DNA of 64,000 bases from an uncultured Bacteroidota bacterium (GCA_903881665.1 CAIRUC010000125.1:27975-91974); one strand, 5' to 3'. Positions 26,457 to 35,879 are shown, counted from the stretch's first letter. Made by a program: numbers and translations. Notes: generated by a model from the letters alone, not told the origin.

Positions 26457-26656
26457 AAAATTTAAGGAATATCGTTAGTGAATATAGAATCGTTTTGAAA
26501 AAGGTAAGCTGTTTGATTGTTAGGGTTTTGGATTGGAGAAAGCAGAAGTGAGTATGAATATATTCTCTTCTTGAAGATGTTTTTCATATTATAAGAGAAG
26601 CTTTGCGTGCTGTGTATTATTTTGGTTTAATTATCAGCTAAAAAATTCCTCAATTA

Positions 26657-27799
26657 CTAATAATAACGTCTTTGTAGCTCGAATCTGAAACTCGAAACTA
26701 TTGCTTTAATAAAAGCATCTCTCTCCCTTTTCGGTTTGTTGAGTTGCTGTAAAGTCCTTTCGACTTTTTTGAGATCGTTGATACTAATTTGAACTTGGTT
26801 TTCGGGCTTCCAGATTTTTAATGAAAAGGCATTGTCGACATAGTTTCTTAAGAAGTTGTATTCGGGTTGGTAAAACAGTTTCGCTTCTTTGGTTTTTATT
26901 TCATCTAGTTGTTCTTTGAAAACTTTGATGTAAATTTTTAATTGCGCATCGGAAAGTTCATTGAGCCTCTCTGAACTATCGGCCATCAATTCTTGTTCTA
27001 ATGCCAGCAAAGTGAAAAGATCTTTCTCGTTATAGGCTTGATTTACCTTTTTCATGAACTCTTCTTTCTTTATTCGCTCTGTTTCATCAAGTTCTAAATC
27101 GGGATGTACCAGCTTTGCTAAACATTTGAATATCGTACTTACACTTTTCTTTTTCGCTGCTTCGATCTCTTTTTGCGCTGCTTCTTTTTTTAATTCCTTT
27201 TTGCTTTTCTTTGGACCAGTTCCGTCGAAGTGCGCTTTTTGTTTCGCTTGGTTGAGTCTGTCATTTAGCTGCGCTTTTAATTCTTCTTCACACATGTAAA
27301 AACTTAAATTACTAATATCAACATCGAGACCAATTTTCAAGTACTGTCGCTTGAGATCGGATAAACACTCTTCAAATTCTTCTTGATCTGATTCTTCATC
27401 TTCTTTATTATCGCTTTTTTCTCCATAATGCTCCAATAGCAATTCGTCGTAAATACTATTCAAATAGGAATGCTCTTTCTCTGATAAATTTTCTCCTAGT
27501 TTTTTAATTTCGCCGTACTCCTTTATTAAAAAATGAGCAAAATATACATCCCTCTTATTCCCTTTCTTATCGTTATAAGCTTCCCAATAAATATAAAACA
27601 ATTTAAGACTAATCGCTATTTGATTATCTACGATTGGTCGCAATTGAGAATCTGCTAACTTTCTTTTACTCTCAAGCATTGACTTCGTATTTTCAAAAGA
27701 GTCATTTGCCGTCCCGATTTTTAATAGTAAATCATTGAACGCTGCCTCTTCTTTCGATAAGACTTTATCTTTTATAATTATTGGAATAATTTGATACAT
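26657..27799 (-). CDS. J-domain-like protein
   Basis: 380 aa, cytoplasmic, strongly charged and helical. A J-domain-like block sits in the middle: KCLAKLVHPDLELDETERIKKEEFMKKVNQAYNEKDLFTLLAL has the HPD tripeptide that stimulates DnaK ATPase, and the loop and helix III/IV follow. It is flanked by long predicted coiled coils (KKSKKELKKEAAQKEIEAAKKK). It lacks the Gly/Phe and zinc-finger regions of DnaJ, so it is a specialised co-chaperone, not dnaJ. Similar proteins are common and uncharacterised in Bacteroidota. Apparently monocistronic. Confidence 0.7.
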   Translation of the reverse strand: MYQIIPIIIKDKVLSKEEAAFNDLLLKIGTANDSFENTKSMLESKRKLADSQLRPIVDNQIAISLKLFYIYWEAYNDKKGNKRDVYFAHFLIKEYGEIKKLGENLSEKEHSYLNSIYDELLLEHYGEKSDNKEDEESDQEEFEECLSDLKRQYLKIGLDVDISNLSFYMCEEELKAQLNDRLNQAKQKAHFDGTGPKKSKKELKKEAAQKEIEAAKKKSVSTIFKCLAKLVHPDLELDETERIKKEEFMKKVNQAYNEKDLFTLLALEQELMADSSERLNELSDAQLKIYIKVFKEQLDEIKTKEAKLFYQPEYNFLRNYVDNAFSLKIWKPENQVQISINDLKKVERTLQQLNKPKRERDAFIKAIVSSFRFELQRRYY

Positions 27800-27991
27800 G
27801 ATATGACTTATGAAAGACTTGCTTCAATAAAATTTTTATCAGCGAATTTAACATATAAATCTGGTATTGGGTATTAGCTGGCCTATACCATTTATAGTTC
27901 ATCAAAATAATAAAACGACCGTCACAACCCTTCATAATAATCAGCCACATGTGCGGCTTATTCTCCGCCAATATCTTTGTGCTAATTAAAA

Positions 27992-28495
27992 TTACTTTTC
28001 CATTACCACTTCGTTTAAAATCACTTCTCCTTTGTCATCTTTGCTGATGATTAGAATACATGACGGAACCATGGTGTAAGTTGTTTTTTGGCCTTGTTCG
28101 ATGATGTATGAAAAAATGATTTTGTCTTCTTTATTTTTCGAAATGCGCGAAGGAATAATGCTCGTGATGAATTCTGTTTCTGGAACCATTACTGCAATTA
28201 CAACTTGCTTAGAAAAATCGATTGCTGTTGGTTTTCCATCTTCGCCCATCACCGTTGCCATACCGAAGATACTGTCGAACGTTGATTGCGTTTCTATTAA
28301 AGGATTCGAAATTGAATCGATTGTATTATTTACGAAATAGTTTTTCGCAATTTTAAAATCTATATTTTTCAATTCATTGTCAACATTCATAGTTGAGCTT
28401 GCGAAAGAAGTATTAGTGTCTTGACTTTTTTGTTCCTTACAAGAAAATAATGTTAAAGCAAATATAAATAATGTTAAAAACTTAAAATATTTCAT
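27992..28495 (-). CDS. Lipoprotein of unknown function
   Basis: 167 aa. The lipoprotein signal MKYFKFLTLFIFALTLFSCKE has lipobox LFSC. The mature part (KNYFVNNTIDSISNPLIETQSTFDSIFG, VVIAVMVPETEFITSIIPSRI, YIIEQGQKTTYTMVPSCILIISK) looks like a small alpha/beta domain similar to PrcB-like or protease-inhibitor-like lipoproteins, but no clear match can be claimed. Single gene. Confidence 0.65.
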   Translation of the reverse strand: MKYFKFLTLFIFALTLFSCKEQKSQDTNTSFASSTMNVDNELKNIDFKIAKNYFVNNTIDSISNPLIETQSTFDSIFGMATVMGEDGKPTAIDFSKQVVIAVMVPETEFITSIIPSRISKNKEDKIIFSYIIEQGQKTTYTMVPSCILIISKDDKGEVILNEVVMEK

Positions 28496-28734
28496 AACGA
28501 GAATATGATTGATTGAATGTAGAGAAGGGTAGTAAGTAAATTATTACTTTAATCTTTTTATGATCGACTCATACATTTAAGTTGTTTTGTTATCGGCAAA
28601 AGACAATAGATATTTAGGTTTCGTTTCAATTGAAAAAAGCAATGGTAGATTCTCTTTCTTCGATAGTCTGTTTTCTGTCATCTATAATCTTAAACAAGTC
28701 GGCGCAATAAAAACTATCCGATATTTCTAGGGTG

Positions 28735-29256
28735 CTAATTCTCCCCTCCCCCATCACAAATCACAATCTTCGATAACCACCTTACATTTCTGCTTCCACC
28801 TTTAATGTCTTTTGTAGAGAGTAGTAGTGTTTTGTTGGATGTTTCGCTCGCTTCTTTTCCGTCGATTTCAGTTACGATATATAAATTATTTCCAATTTCG
28901 GTATTGTACACTTCGTTAAACGAAAACACAATTTTATATCCGTCGCTGGCCACAAACAAAAAATAATATTGCCCCAGTTGACGCGAGTATTCATACTGAA
29001 ATGCCACGCTATCCAGAATACTCTTCACTAGCACGCCTTTCACCGCTTTCGCTTTGTCTTCTTTGCGGGGCGTGCAACTTACGTTGATGTCTTGTAGCTC
29101 GATGTTATTATAATTTTTTAAATCTGATAAAGTAATGGCTTTCTCTGCCATTACTTTACCTGTTATCATGAACCCTTTGGTTGAAGCATCGAAAGGGGTT
29201 TGAGCAAATATCGTTGTTGAGAATAGTAGGAAGAGGAAGAAGAATTTGAATTTCAT
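28735..29256 (-). CDS. Secreted oxidoreductase molybdopterin-binding-like domain protein
   Basis: 173 aa with signal peptide (MKFKFFFLFLLFSTTIFAQ). The pattern ITLSDLKNYNNIELQ, VSCTPRKED, KGVLVKSILDSVAF, FVASDGYKIVFSFNEVYN and WLSKIVI matches the sulfite-oxidase-like molybdopterin-binding fold (SUOX/YedY). The cysteine expected near VxCxG is present, but the domain is short and truncated at the cofactor-binding end. Such small versions may have lost the cofactor. Single gene. Confidence 0.55.
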   Translation of the reverse strand: MKFKFFFLFLLFSTTIFAQTPFDASTKGFMITGKVMAEKAITLSDLKNYNNIELQDINVSCTPRKEDKAKAVKGVLVKSILDSVAFQYEYSRQLGQYYFLFVASDGYKIVFSFNEVYNTEIGNNLYIVTEIDGKEASETSNKTLLLSTKDIKGGSRNVRWLSKIVICDGGGEN

Positions 29257-29418
29257 GGGTGTTTAATTTTGAATTGGGGCGAAGCCCTGCAGTGTGTCGT
29301 ATTGTTTTTGTTTTTTTGATCTGAGTATTGATCGACTCTAGTGCAGAGTATTTTGGATTGGCTGACGCGTTTTGGTCTAACAGTGGTCTATGTTATTGAG
29401 CTTACTGAAATATCGAGT

Positions 29419-29457
29419 CTTGGTCATCGAGCGAAGTCGAGATGAGTCGAGATGAGG
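29419..29457. repeat. Extragenic repeat of the CGAGCGAAGTCGAGATG type
   Basis: GTCATCGAGCGAAGTCGAGA is followed by a tandem second GTCGAGATGAG. Short GAGCGAAGTCGAG-type palindromes recur between genes in many Bacteroidota genomes; only one locus is visible here. Confidence 0.5.
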
Positions 29458-29461
29458 CCCC

Positions 29462-30025
29462 CTAAAAATGAAATCCGATAATTAACAACCCGATGGTTCC
29501 TAAACCGATTTCATATGTTTCATTGTTTGCTGAAGGGTCGAAAGAAGATGGATTGCGGTAGATGAAATAGGTGAAGTTTAAGCGAGGCTCTGTAGAGATC
29601 GATAATCGTTTTGAGAGGAAATACGTAGCACCAATAAACAACCCTGCTCCTACTTTGTAGTTTTGGTTGGGTTGAAAATTTCCTTTAGAATAACTTCCGA
29701 AGAAATCAGTTCCATAATAAACTTTATAGGTATTTGCTTTTAAAATCGACTTGTCGATACCTAAAGATAAATCTATATACCTTCCTTTATCGTTATCGTC
29801 GGACACTGCAAAATTTAATGCAGTGCGAAAACGAAACTTCGGTGATAGTGATCGTCGATAATAAATAGCATACGATTGCACGTCCTTCTTTAGAAACGTG
29901 AGAATACTAGTAACATCAATATCAACTTCATTTTTTGAATAGCGAGCGTCGGTGTGCGTAGAGTCTTGCGCATGTAATGTAGTCACCACAAACAGACAAA
30001 CGATTAGAATCAGCAATTTTCTCAT
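29462..30025 (-). CDS. Small outer-membrane-beta-barrel-like protein
   Basis: 187 aa from the ATG at 30025; the track's TTG at 30037 is less likely. Signal peptide MRKLLILIVCLFVVTTLHAQ, then about eight amphipathic strands (VQSYAIYYRRSLSPKFRFRTALNF, KVGAGLFIGATYFLSKRLSISTEPRLNFTYFIY) ending GTIGLLIIGFHF with a terminal Phe. This suits an OmpW/OmpX-size barrel. Its ATG overlaps the TGA of the upstream lipoprotein gene (ATGA), so the two are translationally coupled. Function unknown. Confidence 0.65.
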   Translation of the reverse strand: MRKLLILIVCLFVVTTLHAQDSTHTDARYSKNEVDIDVTSILTFLKKDVQSYAIYYRRSLSPKFRFRTALNFAVSDDNDKGRYIDLSLGIDKSILKANTYKVYYGTDFFGSYSKGNFQPNQNYKVGAGLFIGATYFLSKRLSISTEPRLNFTYFIYRNPSSFDPSANNETYEIGLGTIGLLIIGFHF

Positions 30026-31116
30026 AAGGCTCCCCAATATGGCGTCAACATCGCTTTAATATCACTTACTAATGGCGAGTGATAAATGGACGAGTTTTCA
30101 GAAGTTCCATCTTTATAGAATACAAACAACTCATTTCCGTTTCCTACATTCGCAAATCGGAGATCTCCGATTTTAACCGATTGATAAAACACTTCGAAAT
30201 TAATGGTGCTGTTTAACTGCGTAGAAGAAGGATTAATGAACGAATAATAACTGTGTGCATCCCAAGAACCGCTTACCGATAAATCTCCTTTCGTTGCATC
30301 GAAAATCACGTTGTTTAAATCTTGCTTTACATCAAATTGCTCGAAATCGTTGTTTGCAAAGGAAGCTTTTACATTGAATGTTGTTTCGCATCCGGTTAAG
30401 GATTGAAGACTTCCTGTTGCTTTAAATTGTGTTGGTGTTAATTGCGTAACAGTGAAATGATAATTGAATGGTGAGCAGAACATATCGACCACCAAATTTT
30501 GTGGACAAGGAAATCCTGTCGGATTGTATGATCCTTGCAACGCTAAACTGAAAAGTGTATTTTGATTTCGCTTTAAAGTACAATTTAAATTTGTTGGAAG
30601 ATACACCGAATCGTTATTGATAAAATATAAATTGTCGGAGTACTGTGTTAATTGCATTTGACAATCGTTGAAGCTCTGTGCCGGCGACGAAGGGAAGTTA
30701 ATAACGATTTGATTCGAGAGCGCTGTTTTTGTCCACGTTTGTGAACCCTGGTTCCATGTATAAGTACCGTACGATTGTGAGAAATTCAATTTCCATGGAG
30801 TATAAATAGAAGTAAAATCAACCAAGTTGTCGAGTTTATCTCTCAGTGTTTCCATCCATACTTTATTATTTGCAGTACCATTGCTCAATCCCGTGAAGCC
30901 ATAAAATGCCGTTGCTAAATCACCAGAATTCAAAGTTGACATACATTGAGAGATATCTGTCATAGAATTCGACAAAAACAATTTATCCTGTGAAACGGTA
31001 GTTAATTGTGCCGCTGCCGCTGTAGGATCCGATGATTTTTTACATCCGCTATAGATTATCGCAACAGAAATAAAAATAATTGCCGATGCTACATAAATTA
31101 ATTTTCCTTTTTTCAT
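30022..31116 (-). CDS. Hypothetical lipoprotein
   Basis: 364 aa. The N-terminus MKKGKLIYVASAIIFISVAIIYSGCKKSSD is a lipoprotein signal (lipobox YSGC). The body is beta-rich with Asn/Ser/Thr-rich text (LNCTLKRNQNTLFSLALQGSYNPTGFPCPQNLVVDMFCSPFNY) and no catalytic motif. The downstream small barrel gene overlaps its stop, so the pair probably works together at the outer membrane. No family recognised. Confidence 0.6.
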   Translation of the reverse strand: MKKGKLIYVASAIIFISVAIIYSGCKKSSDPTAAAAQLTTVSQDKLFLSNSMTDISQCMSTLNSGDLATAFYGFTGLSNGTANNKVWMETLRDKLDNLVDFTSIYTPWKLNFSQSYGTYTWNQGSQTWTKTALSNQIVINFPSSPAQSFNDCQMQLTQYSDNLYFINNDSVYLPTNLNCTLKRNQNTLFSLALQGSYNPTGFPCPQNLVVDMFCSPFNYHFTVTQLTPTQFKATGSLQSLTGCETTFNVKASFANNDFEQFDVKQDLNNVIFDATKGDLSVSGSWDAHSYYSFINPSSTQLNSTINFEVFYQSVKIGDLRFANVGNGNELFVFYKDGTSENSSIYHSPLVSDIKAMLTPYWGAL

Positions 31117-31370
31117 GACTTAAGCTTAAGGCGACAAAGATACTATTAAATTGATTTTGATGGGGGCGAAGCGTTTCAATGGGTAAATAGCGGAGTAGAG
31201 ACGAGACGCTGATCCGGCGTTGGCGGAGGTAGATTAAAGGCTAACGCACTTTATATGGCCATTGAGAAAATTATAGGTTATTGATGAATAAAACATATTT
31301 GATCATAATTCTCTGCGTTATCTACGGCCATTTCAAACTCTCTTCTACCGAGGCTTATCCTCCAACCAAT

Positions 31371-31404
31371 AAAAAAGCCCTGCATCTCTTCAATACAGGG
31401 CTTT
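31371..31404 (-). terminator. Terminator of the sigma/MbnP operon
   Basis: AAAGCCCTG (31374-31382) pairs with CAGGGCTTT (31396-31404); on the minus strand the stem is followed by T residues (from AAAAAAG at the plus-strand left flank). It lies 22 nt beyond the YHYH gene stop. Confidence 0.85.
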
Positions 31405-31425
31405 CGAAAAATACTTAACAAAATT

Positions 31426-32793
31426 CTATTTCTGCACCACCACTTTCTTCGTTGTTAAAGTTTCGCTCCCGCTGATTTTTACGAGGTAATTTCCGCTATA
31501 AAGTGTGCGAGTGTCGAGGTAGGTGTTGGTCGCTCCTGCCGTAATAGTTGATTGTTGAACCAACTTTCCCGTTTCATCAAATAATTCTACTTTTAAATTT
31601 TCTTTATTTAATCCCATCACTTGTACAGCAATAAAATCATTGGTAGGATTTGGGAAAATAGTTGTTTTGAAGTCGTTTGTATTTATGCTTGTAACGCCTG
31701 TAGTTGGTGTGTAAACTGTTGTTGGCTCTGTTATAGTAGTAACTTTTCTATTAGCATATACTCCGTAGAATGTTGGTCCTACGGCATAAGGATATGCTGA
31801 ATTCCAATTACTATCTACTGTGCAGAAGTAACAATATATTCCATTTGGATACTCAGGTGTTTTGCAGAGTCTTCCGTTATGTGCATCTAAATAATCTAAT
31901 TGACCAGGATGCGCTATAAATTCATAGTCTTCTCTGAAATAACCTAATGGATACGTTGTGTTCACTACTGGCCCTGCGGTTACAGTCGCTCCTGTAGGGC
32001 TCGTTGTTCGTGTAGTGATGTTACGCAGTTGATATCCAGATTTCATGCGCACAATAGCTCCTATTCCGTTTGTATCGGCATAAGCGTAGGCTCCATAGAT
32101 CGGAAATCCATCGTAAGCATATCCGATTAACGGTGAATGTTGCGCGCTGTCGATGGCATATAATCCATCGGCATCATATAAATTACAAATAGTAGATACA
32201 ACATTTAAATCAAGTTTAAATGCAGAAGGGTTTTGATGGTGGTGGTAGTTGCCCATAGCCGGATGTGCTTTCGAGCAATCAAAGCCCGGCCTTTCAGCAG
32301 GCACAGCATCTCTATTCCATGGTAAGTTAGCTAATGGTCCTCCAGGACAAGGAGCATTCCCTGGGCCGCCGCATAATGCGCTTGTGGTGGAATTCCATGC
32401 TACGCCATCGCGATAATCAAATAAAGCCACGCCATTAATGAAAATACCGATGTTACCTCCAGTAGTTGCTGCTGCAGTTCCAGTATTTTGTGTAGGAGCT
32501 AAGGGAATTTTAAAAATAGCATTTTGGTTGGTTGCAACTGAAGGATTATTAAAGAATGGACCTGTAGGATACGCCGGTACTCCTGTTGTATGAACATAAA
32601 CGCCAGTTGTTGAATATTCAACCGTTTGGCAGTTTACTAAAATTCCGTTCGATTGTGCCGTAAAATTTCCGGATATATAATATGTTCCGGTAACAGAATT
32701 GTTTTGCAAAAACGAAGTGATGGCGGGATTTAATTGCGCCATACTTGACAAACCAAATAATAGAAGGGGTAACATTAAGCACTTTTTAAACAT
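31426..32793 (-). CDS. YHYH-domain protein with T9SS sorting signal
   Basis: 455 aa. Signal peptide (MFKKCLMLPLLLFGLSSMAQ). A YHYH-type domain covers about residues 75-320: NIGIFINGVALFDYRDGVAW, then the signature GNYHHHQNPSAFKLDL, SPLIGYAYDGFPIYGAYAY and YCYFCTVDSNWNSAYPY. The histidine cluster suggests metal binding. The last 80 residues are a T9SS domain (TIFPNPTNDFIAVQV...KKVVVQK), so the protein is exported to the surface. It is the last gene of the ECF sigma/MbnP/MbnH operon, 51 bp after the peroxidase gene. YHYH proteins have no established activity; a copper-related surface role is inferred from context. Confidence 0.8.
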   Translation of the reverse strand: MFKKCLMLPLLLFGLSSMAQLNPAITSFLQNNSVTGTYYISGNFTAQSNGILVNCQTVEYSTTGVYVHTTGVPAYPTGPFFNNPSVATNQNAIFKIPLAPTQNTGTAAATTGGNIGIFINGVALFDYRDGVAWNSTTSALCGGPGNAPCPGGPLANLPWNRDAVPAERPGFDCSKAHPAMGNYHHHQNPSAFKLDLNVVSTICNLYDADGLYAIDSAQHSPLIGYAYDGFPIYGAYAYADTNGIGAIVRMKSGYQLRNITTRTTSPTGATVTAGPVVNTTYPLGYFREDYEFIAHPGQLDYLDAHNGRLCKTPEYPNGIYCYFCTVDSNWNSAYPYAVGPTFYGVYANRKVTTITEPTTVYTPTTGVTSINTNDFKTTIFPNPTNDFIAVQVMGLNKENLKVELFDETGKLVQQSTITAGATNTYLDTRTLYSGNYLVKISGSETLTTKKVVVQK

Positions 32794-32844
32794 AATAAAT
32801 AGTTTTTAGGGTGAGGTTTAGTGGAATTAGACGACGACATCTAT

Positions 32845-33879
32845 TTAATCCTTCGATGAATTTAGGAATAATTCTTTAGGATAAAAGAACTTTGAATTAA
32901 ATAAAAATGTTTTATCGGTAAGCGATAGTAGAAATGCGGTGAGATCCACTTTTTCATTCGGAGAAAGTACGATGGGGGTTTTTAGTTCATCAGCAAGTGT
33001 TTTGCTTTTTTGAATACCTGAAGTATAATGATTCAACACATCTGCCATTCTTTTCATTCGTCCGTCGTGCATATAAGGATATGAAAATTCAATGTTGCGT
33101 AGTGTTGGCACTTTAAATTTAAGCGAGTCTTTCGCATTATTAGTTACACGATAACGACCATAGTCATTCAAGGTAGTATCAACGGATAGTCCGTTATTCA
33201 TGAATGAATCGTTTGTAAACAATGGTTCTTTGTGGCAAGACGAACAGTTTTTCTTAAATAATAAATATCCGTTGTTCTCTTGCGCAGTATACAATACTTC
33301 TTTACGCATCACGCTATCGTACTTCGAATTTGCAGAGATAAGCGTTAGCATAAATTGGGAAATGGCTTTTAAGGTGTTTTCTCCCGTAATGTTAGAGTCG
33401 CCGAAGGCTGCATAAAACAATTGCGGATAAATAAAAGTATGTTGCATTTTAGACGCCACTTGAACGATATTTTCGTCCATCTCTACAGGATTGCTTATTG
33501 GCGCCAAAGCTTGCACGTCGAGGTGATTAACGGCTCCATCGCGCATGAACAATTTCTGCCATGCTAAATTCATTAGAGCAGGAGCGTTTCGAAATCCAAT
33601 TTTATCTTCAATTCCATGACTTAAGGCATGATCGATATGTGTGAAGGCCGAAAACTGAGAGTGACAACTCGCGCACGAAATCATATTATTGCGCGAAAGT
33701 ATAGGATCATAAAATAAAGCTCGTCCTAATTGGATTTTGGGTGATGTTAACGCGTTTTTTGAGAAATCATAACTCGGCTTTGGGAAATTCGATGGAACTT
33801 GAAATAAATAATCATTACTTGATTGAAAGGCAAGCATAAATAACAGTAAAACATACAGAATAAGAATTCGCAATTTCAT
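32845..33879 (-). CDS. Di-heme cytochrome c peroxidase, MauG/MbnH-like
   Basis: 344 aa with an N-terminal export signal. Two heme c motifs, CASCH (ISCASCHSQFSAF) and CSSCH (NCSSCHKEPLF), and the family blocks GRALFYDPILSRNN, FRNAPALMNLAW, MRDGAVNHL, FKVPTLRN and YPYMHDGRMKRM identify a bacterial di-heme peroxidase of the MauG/MbnH/CcpA group. Next to MbnP, the MbnH role is the best guess: using a high-valent bis-heme state to oxidise a Trp of MbnP to kynurenine. Its start overlaps the MbnP stop by 1 nt. Periplasmic. Confidence 0.85.
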   Translation of the reverse strand: MKLRILILYVLLLFMLAFQSSNDYLFQVPSNFPKPSYDFSKNALTSPKIQLGRALFYDPILSRNNMISCASCHSQFSAFTHIDHALSHGIEDKIGFRNAPALMNLAWQKLFMRDGAVNHLDVQALAPISNPVEMDENIVQVASKMQHTFIYPQLFYAAFGDSNITGENTLKAISQFMLTLISANSKYDSVMRKEVLYTAQENNGYLLFKKNCSSCHKEPLFTNDSFMNNGLSVDTTLNDYGRYRVTNNAKDSLKFKVPTLRNIEFSYPYMHDGRMKRMADVLNHYTSGIQKSKTLADELKTPIVLSPNEKVDLTAFLLSLTDKTFLFNSKFFYPKELFLNSSKD

Positions 33880-34574
33880 TATTGGTTACAGCTAAAAGAT
33901 TGGGCTACAATTTTAGAAAGTTTAATTGCTTCCTTGCATGGCGACATAATATGATTTTGTGTTGTTAAATCGATGTTATTAAAAATGTTATCGGCATCAA
34001 GAACAAGTTTGATATCACGTAGGTTCTTTACGTTGAACGTTATTGTTTGCAAAGAATTATTAGGCGATGCATATCCGCCGAGATGAAATTGAACTTCGTG
34101 ATTTCTAGTATTGCTTTTATTACTTCTTCCTTCTAACTTAAAATTGACATAACCACTTTGCCAAGTCCAGTACATGCCGTTGGTTGGATCTAAAGCTCCT
34201 CCCAATGCACCACTTACGTTCGTGATACTATCTATACCAAGATTAAATACTACTTTGTTGTATGTAGTATTTTCACTGTTCTCCATTATAAAATGATGGG
34301 TTGTTGGAATAGCCTCATCGAATAAATGAAAACTATTATGTTCTTGAAAAACAAGGGTATCATTCTTGTAAAAGCGAAAATTAGAAAGATAAAACTTCAG
34401 CACATCAATCTGAAAACTAGTATTTTCATTCATTTGGCCCGTAGTATCGGAAAGAATAAGTTCATTATTAGAAATGTTCAGATTAATACTTACTTTAATT
34501 CGATCGGATTGTGCCGATGAAAAAAGCGCTCTGCTTAACAATAAAAAAACAATAAGGCCCTTAATGCTTCTCAT
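33879..34574 (-). CDS. MbnP family copper-binding-type protein
   Basis: 231 aa with signal peptide (MRSIKGLIVFLLLSRALFSSAQ). Sequence blocks FQIDVLKFYLSNFRFYKND, FHLFDE, VVFNLGIDSITNVSGALGGALDPTNGMYWTWQSGYVNFKLEG and EVQFHLGGY fit the MbnP/DUF4397-like methanobactin-associated protein family, including the conserved DPTNGMYWTW with the tryptophans one of which becomes kynurenine in characterised MbnP. Coupled to the peroxidase gene downstream (stop/start overlap) and overlapping the sensor gene upstream by 14 nt. Probably periplasmic and copper-binding; the metal is inferred from the family. Confidence 0.8.
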   Translation of the reverse strand: MRSIKGLIVFLLLSRALFSSAQSDRIKVSINLNISNNELILSDTTGQMNENTSFQIDVLKFYLSNFRFYKNDTLVFQEHNSFHLFDEAIPTTHHFIMENSENTTYNKVVFNLGIDSITNVSGALGGALDPTNGMYWTWQSGYVNFKLEGRSNKSNTRNHEVQFHLGGYASPNNSLQTITFNVKNLRDIKLVLDADNIFNNIDLTTQNHIMSPCKEAIKLSKIVAQSFSCNQ

Positions 34575-35019
34575 TTCTTAATGGGCGCGGTCCAAATAAT
34601 TTAGCAAGATCGTTGGTTAATTTATAAAAATCAGTTAGCTGATCGGGTTTGCACATTTTTTTAATATCACTAAAATGTTTGTAATGTATTACCTCAATAT
34701 GTTCATGCTCTTTACCAAGTTCTACTATCAGAGAATCGGCTAAAGAGGTATTGTTGTCTGATTGCAAACAAGAATACAGCTGCTCCTTCAAGGACTTGAT
34801 TTTATTTTCAGAAACATTAATGTTTCCTCTATGCCACTTTATCAACTTATCAAATTCTTCTTTTTGATTGGCGTCAAAATGTAGTTTTTCTGTGAAAACT
34901 TCTCTTGGGTCTCTTTCCTTAATTCTTTGTGGATTATGCGCTATGAAGAACCATATTAAAAATAAGTTCAGGCACAATAATAAGATAGACAATACGCCAT
35001 ATAATTTTACCTTATTCAT
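34561..35019 (-). CDS. Spy/CnrX-like periplasmic metal-sensor protein
   Basis: 152 aa. One N-terminal TM anchor (VLSILLLCLNLFLIWFFIAH) followed by a helical periplasmic domain: LHFDANQKEEFDKLIKWHRGNINVSENKIKSLKEQLYSCLQ and VELGKEHEHIEVIHYKHFSDIKKMCKPDQL. The LTxxQ-like D-A-N-Q heptad, helical hairpin and His/Met/Cys-rich second half resemble Spy/CpxP/CnrX metal-sensing proteins. It overlaps the small TM gene by 4 nt (ATGA) and the MbnP gene by 14 nt. In CnrX-type systems this protein senses metal and releases the anti-sigma factor. Confidence 0.7.
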   Translation of the reverse strand: MNKVKLYGVLSILLLCLNLFLIWFFIAHNPQRIKERDPREVFTEKLHFDANQKEEFDKLIKWHRGNINVSENKIKSLKEQLYSCLQSDNNTSLADSLIVELGKEHEHIEVIHYKHFSDIKKMCKPDQLTDFYKLTNDLAKLFGPRPLRNEKH

Positions 35020-35270
35020 TTGTATATAGTGTTATCAGATGTTAAATGCATTAAATTAGCGTACGATTCTAGGCTGTTGTCTGATTTAGAATAATTAATG
35101 AATGTAGCTAAATTTAAACAAAGAATTGCAATTAAAGAAAGGCTAATAACTTTAATTTGCAGACTAGAAATCATTCCAGTGTTGTCATTAGAAATGCGTT
35201 GCTTTATTCGTGTAAACAGAAAGGGGGAAACTTCTACCTTGTGAATGTTTTCCAGATTTTCGAAATTCAT
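35016..35270 (-). CDS. Small one-TM protein, candidate anti-sigma factor (CnrY-like)
   Basis: 84 aa: a short cytoplasmic N-terminus (MNFENLENIHKVEVSPFLFTRIKQRI), one TM helix near 44-62 (VISLSLIAILCLNLATFI) and a short periplasmic tail. It lies immediately downstream of the ECF sigma gene (37-nt gap) and overlaps the sensor gene by 4 nt. Length, topology and position match CnrY-type anti-sigma factors. Sequence similarity is too weak to prove it. Confidence 0.6.
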   Translation of the reverse strand: MNFENLENIHKVEVSPFLFTRIKQRISNDNTGMISSLQIKVISLSLIAILCLNLATFINYSKSDNSLESYANLMHLTSDNTIYK

Positions 35271-35307
35271 GCTTTGGGGTTATAATTATTAGACGACATA
35301 CTTTTTT

Positions 35308-35829
35308 TTATCCTTCGGTGTTCTTAATTTTTATTGCAAGGCCCGTTTTTGCCCTTTGAATTAATGATTCGACAGCCTTAAGACTCATGTTCATTATTTG
35401 AGCTACTTCCGCTTGCGGTAATTGCTCTATTTTATGCAGAATCAATGCTGTTTTCTGCTTCTCGGGTAATCGGTTTATATGTCCAAACAAAATTTTAAGC
35501 GCCTCCTTATCTTCCATTTGGACGCCAGGATGATTAAACTCCGTTGGTGTATTTATTTCATTGGTAAAATCATCTGAAAAAAAGCCTGCAATAAAGCCAA
35601 ATCGTTTCTTTCTTTTCTTCGCTTTAATAAAATCGAGACTTTTATTTATCGTGATCTGATAAACCCAAGTAGAGATCGCAGCTTCTTCCCTAAAAGTACT
35701 TAGTGCATAAAACACAGAAACAAAAACATCTTGGGTAATTTCCTCAGCATCTTCTATGTTTTGCACATATTGTAGGGCCAAGTTGTAGACCATGTTTTTA
35801 TATCTAATATAAAGTTCTTCTAAATTCAA
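35308..35829 (-). CDS. ECF RNA polymerase sigma factor
   Basis: 173 aa. Region 2: YVQNIEDAEEITQDVFVSVFYALSTFREEAAISTWVYQITINKSLDFIKAKKRKKR; region 4: LPEKQKTALILHKIEQLPQAEVAQIMNMSLKAVESLIQRAKTGL. The start codon is TTG: an in-frame TAA lies directly upstream, and the next Met would truncate region 2. A TTG start may keep expression low. It should transcribe its own operon, which also contains the anti-sigma and sensor genes. A TATTTTTG box (plus-strand 35880-35887) lies about 50 bp upstream. Confidence 0.93.
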   Translation of the reverse strand: MNLEELYIRYKNMVYNLALQYVQNIEDAEEITQDVFVSVFYALSTFREEAAISTWVYQITINKSLDFIKAKKRKKRFGFIAGFFSDDFTNEINTPTEFNHPGVQMEDKEALKILFGHINRLPEKQKTALILHKIEQLPQAEVAQIMNMSLKAVESLIQRAKTGLAIKIKNTEG

Positions 35830-35879
35830 TTAGGGTTAATTATTGTATGTTGATACGAAATTACTAAAATACTACCGTA

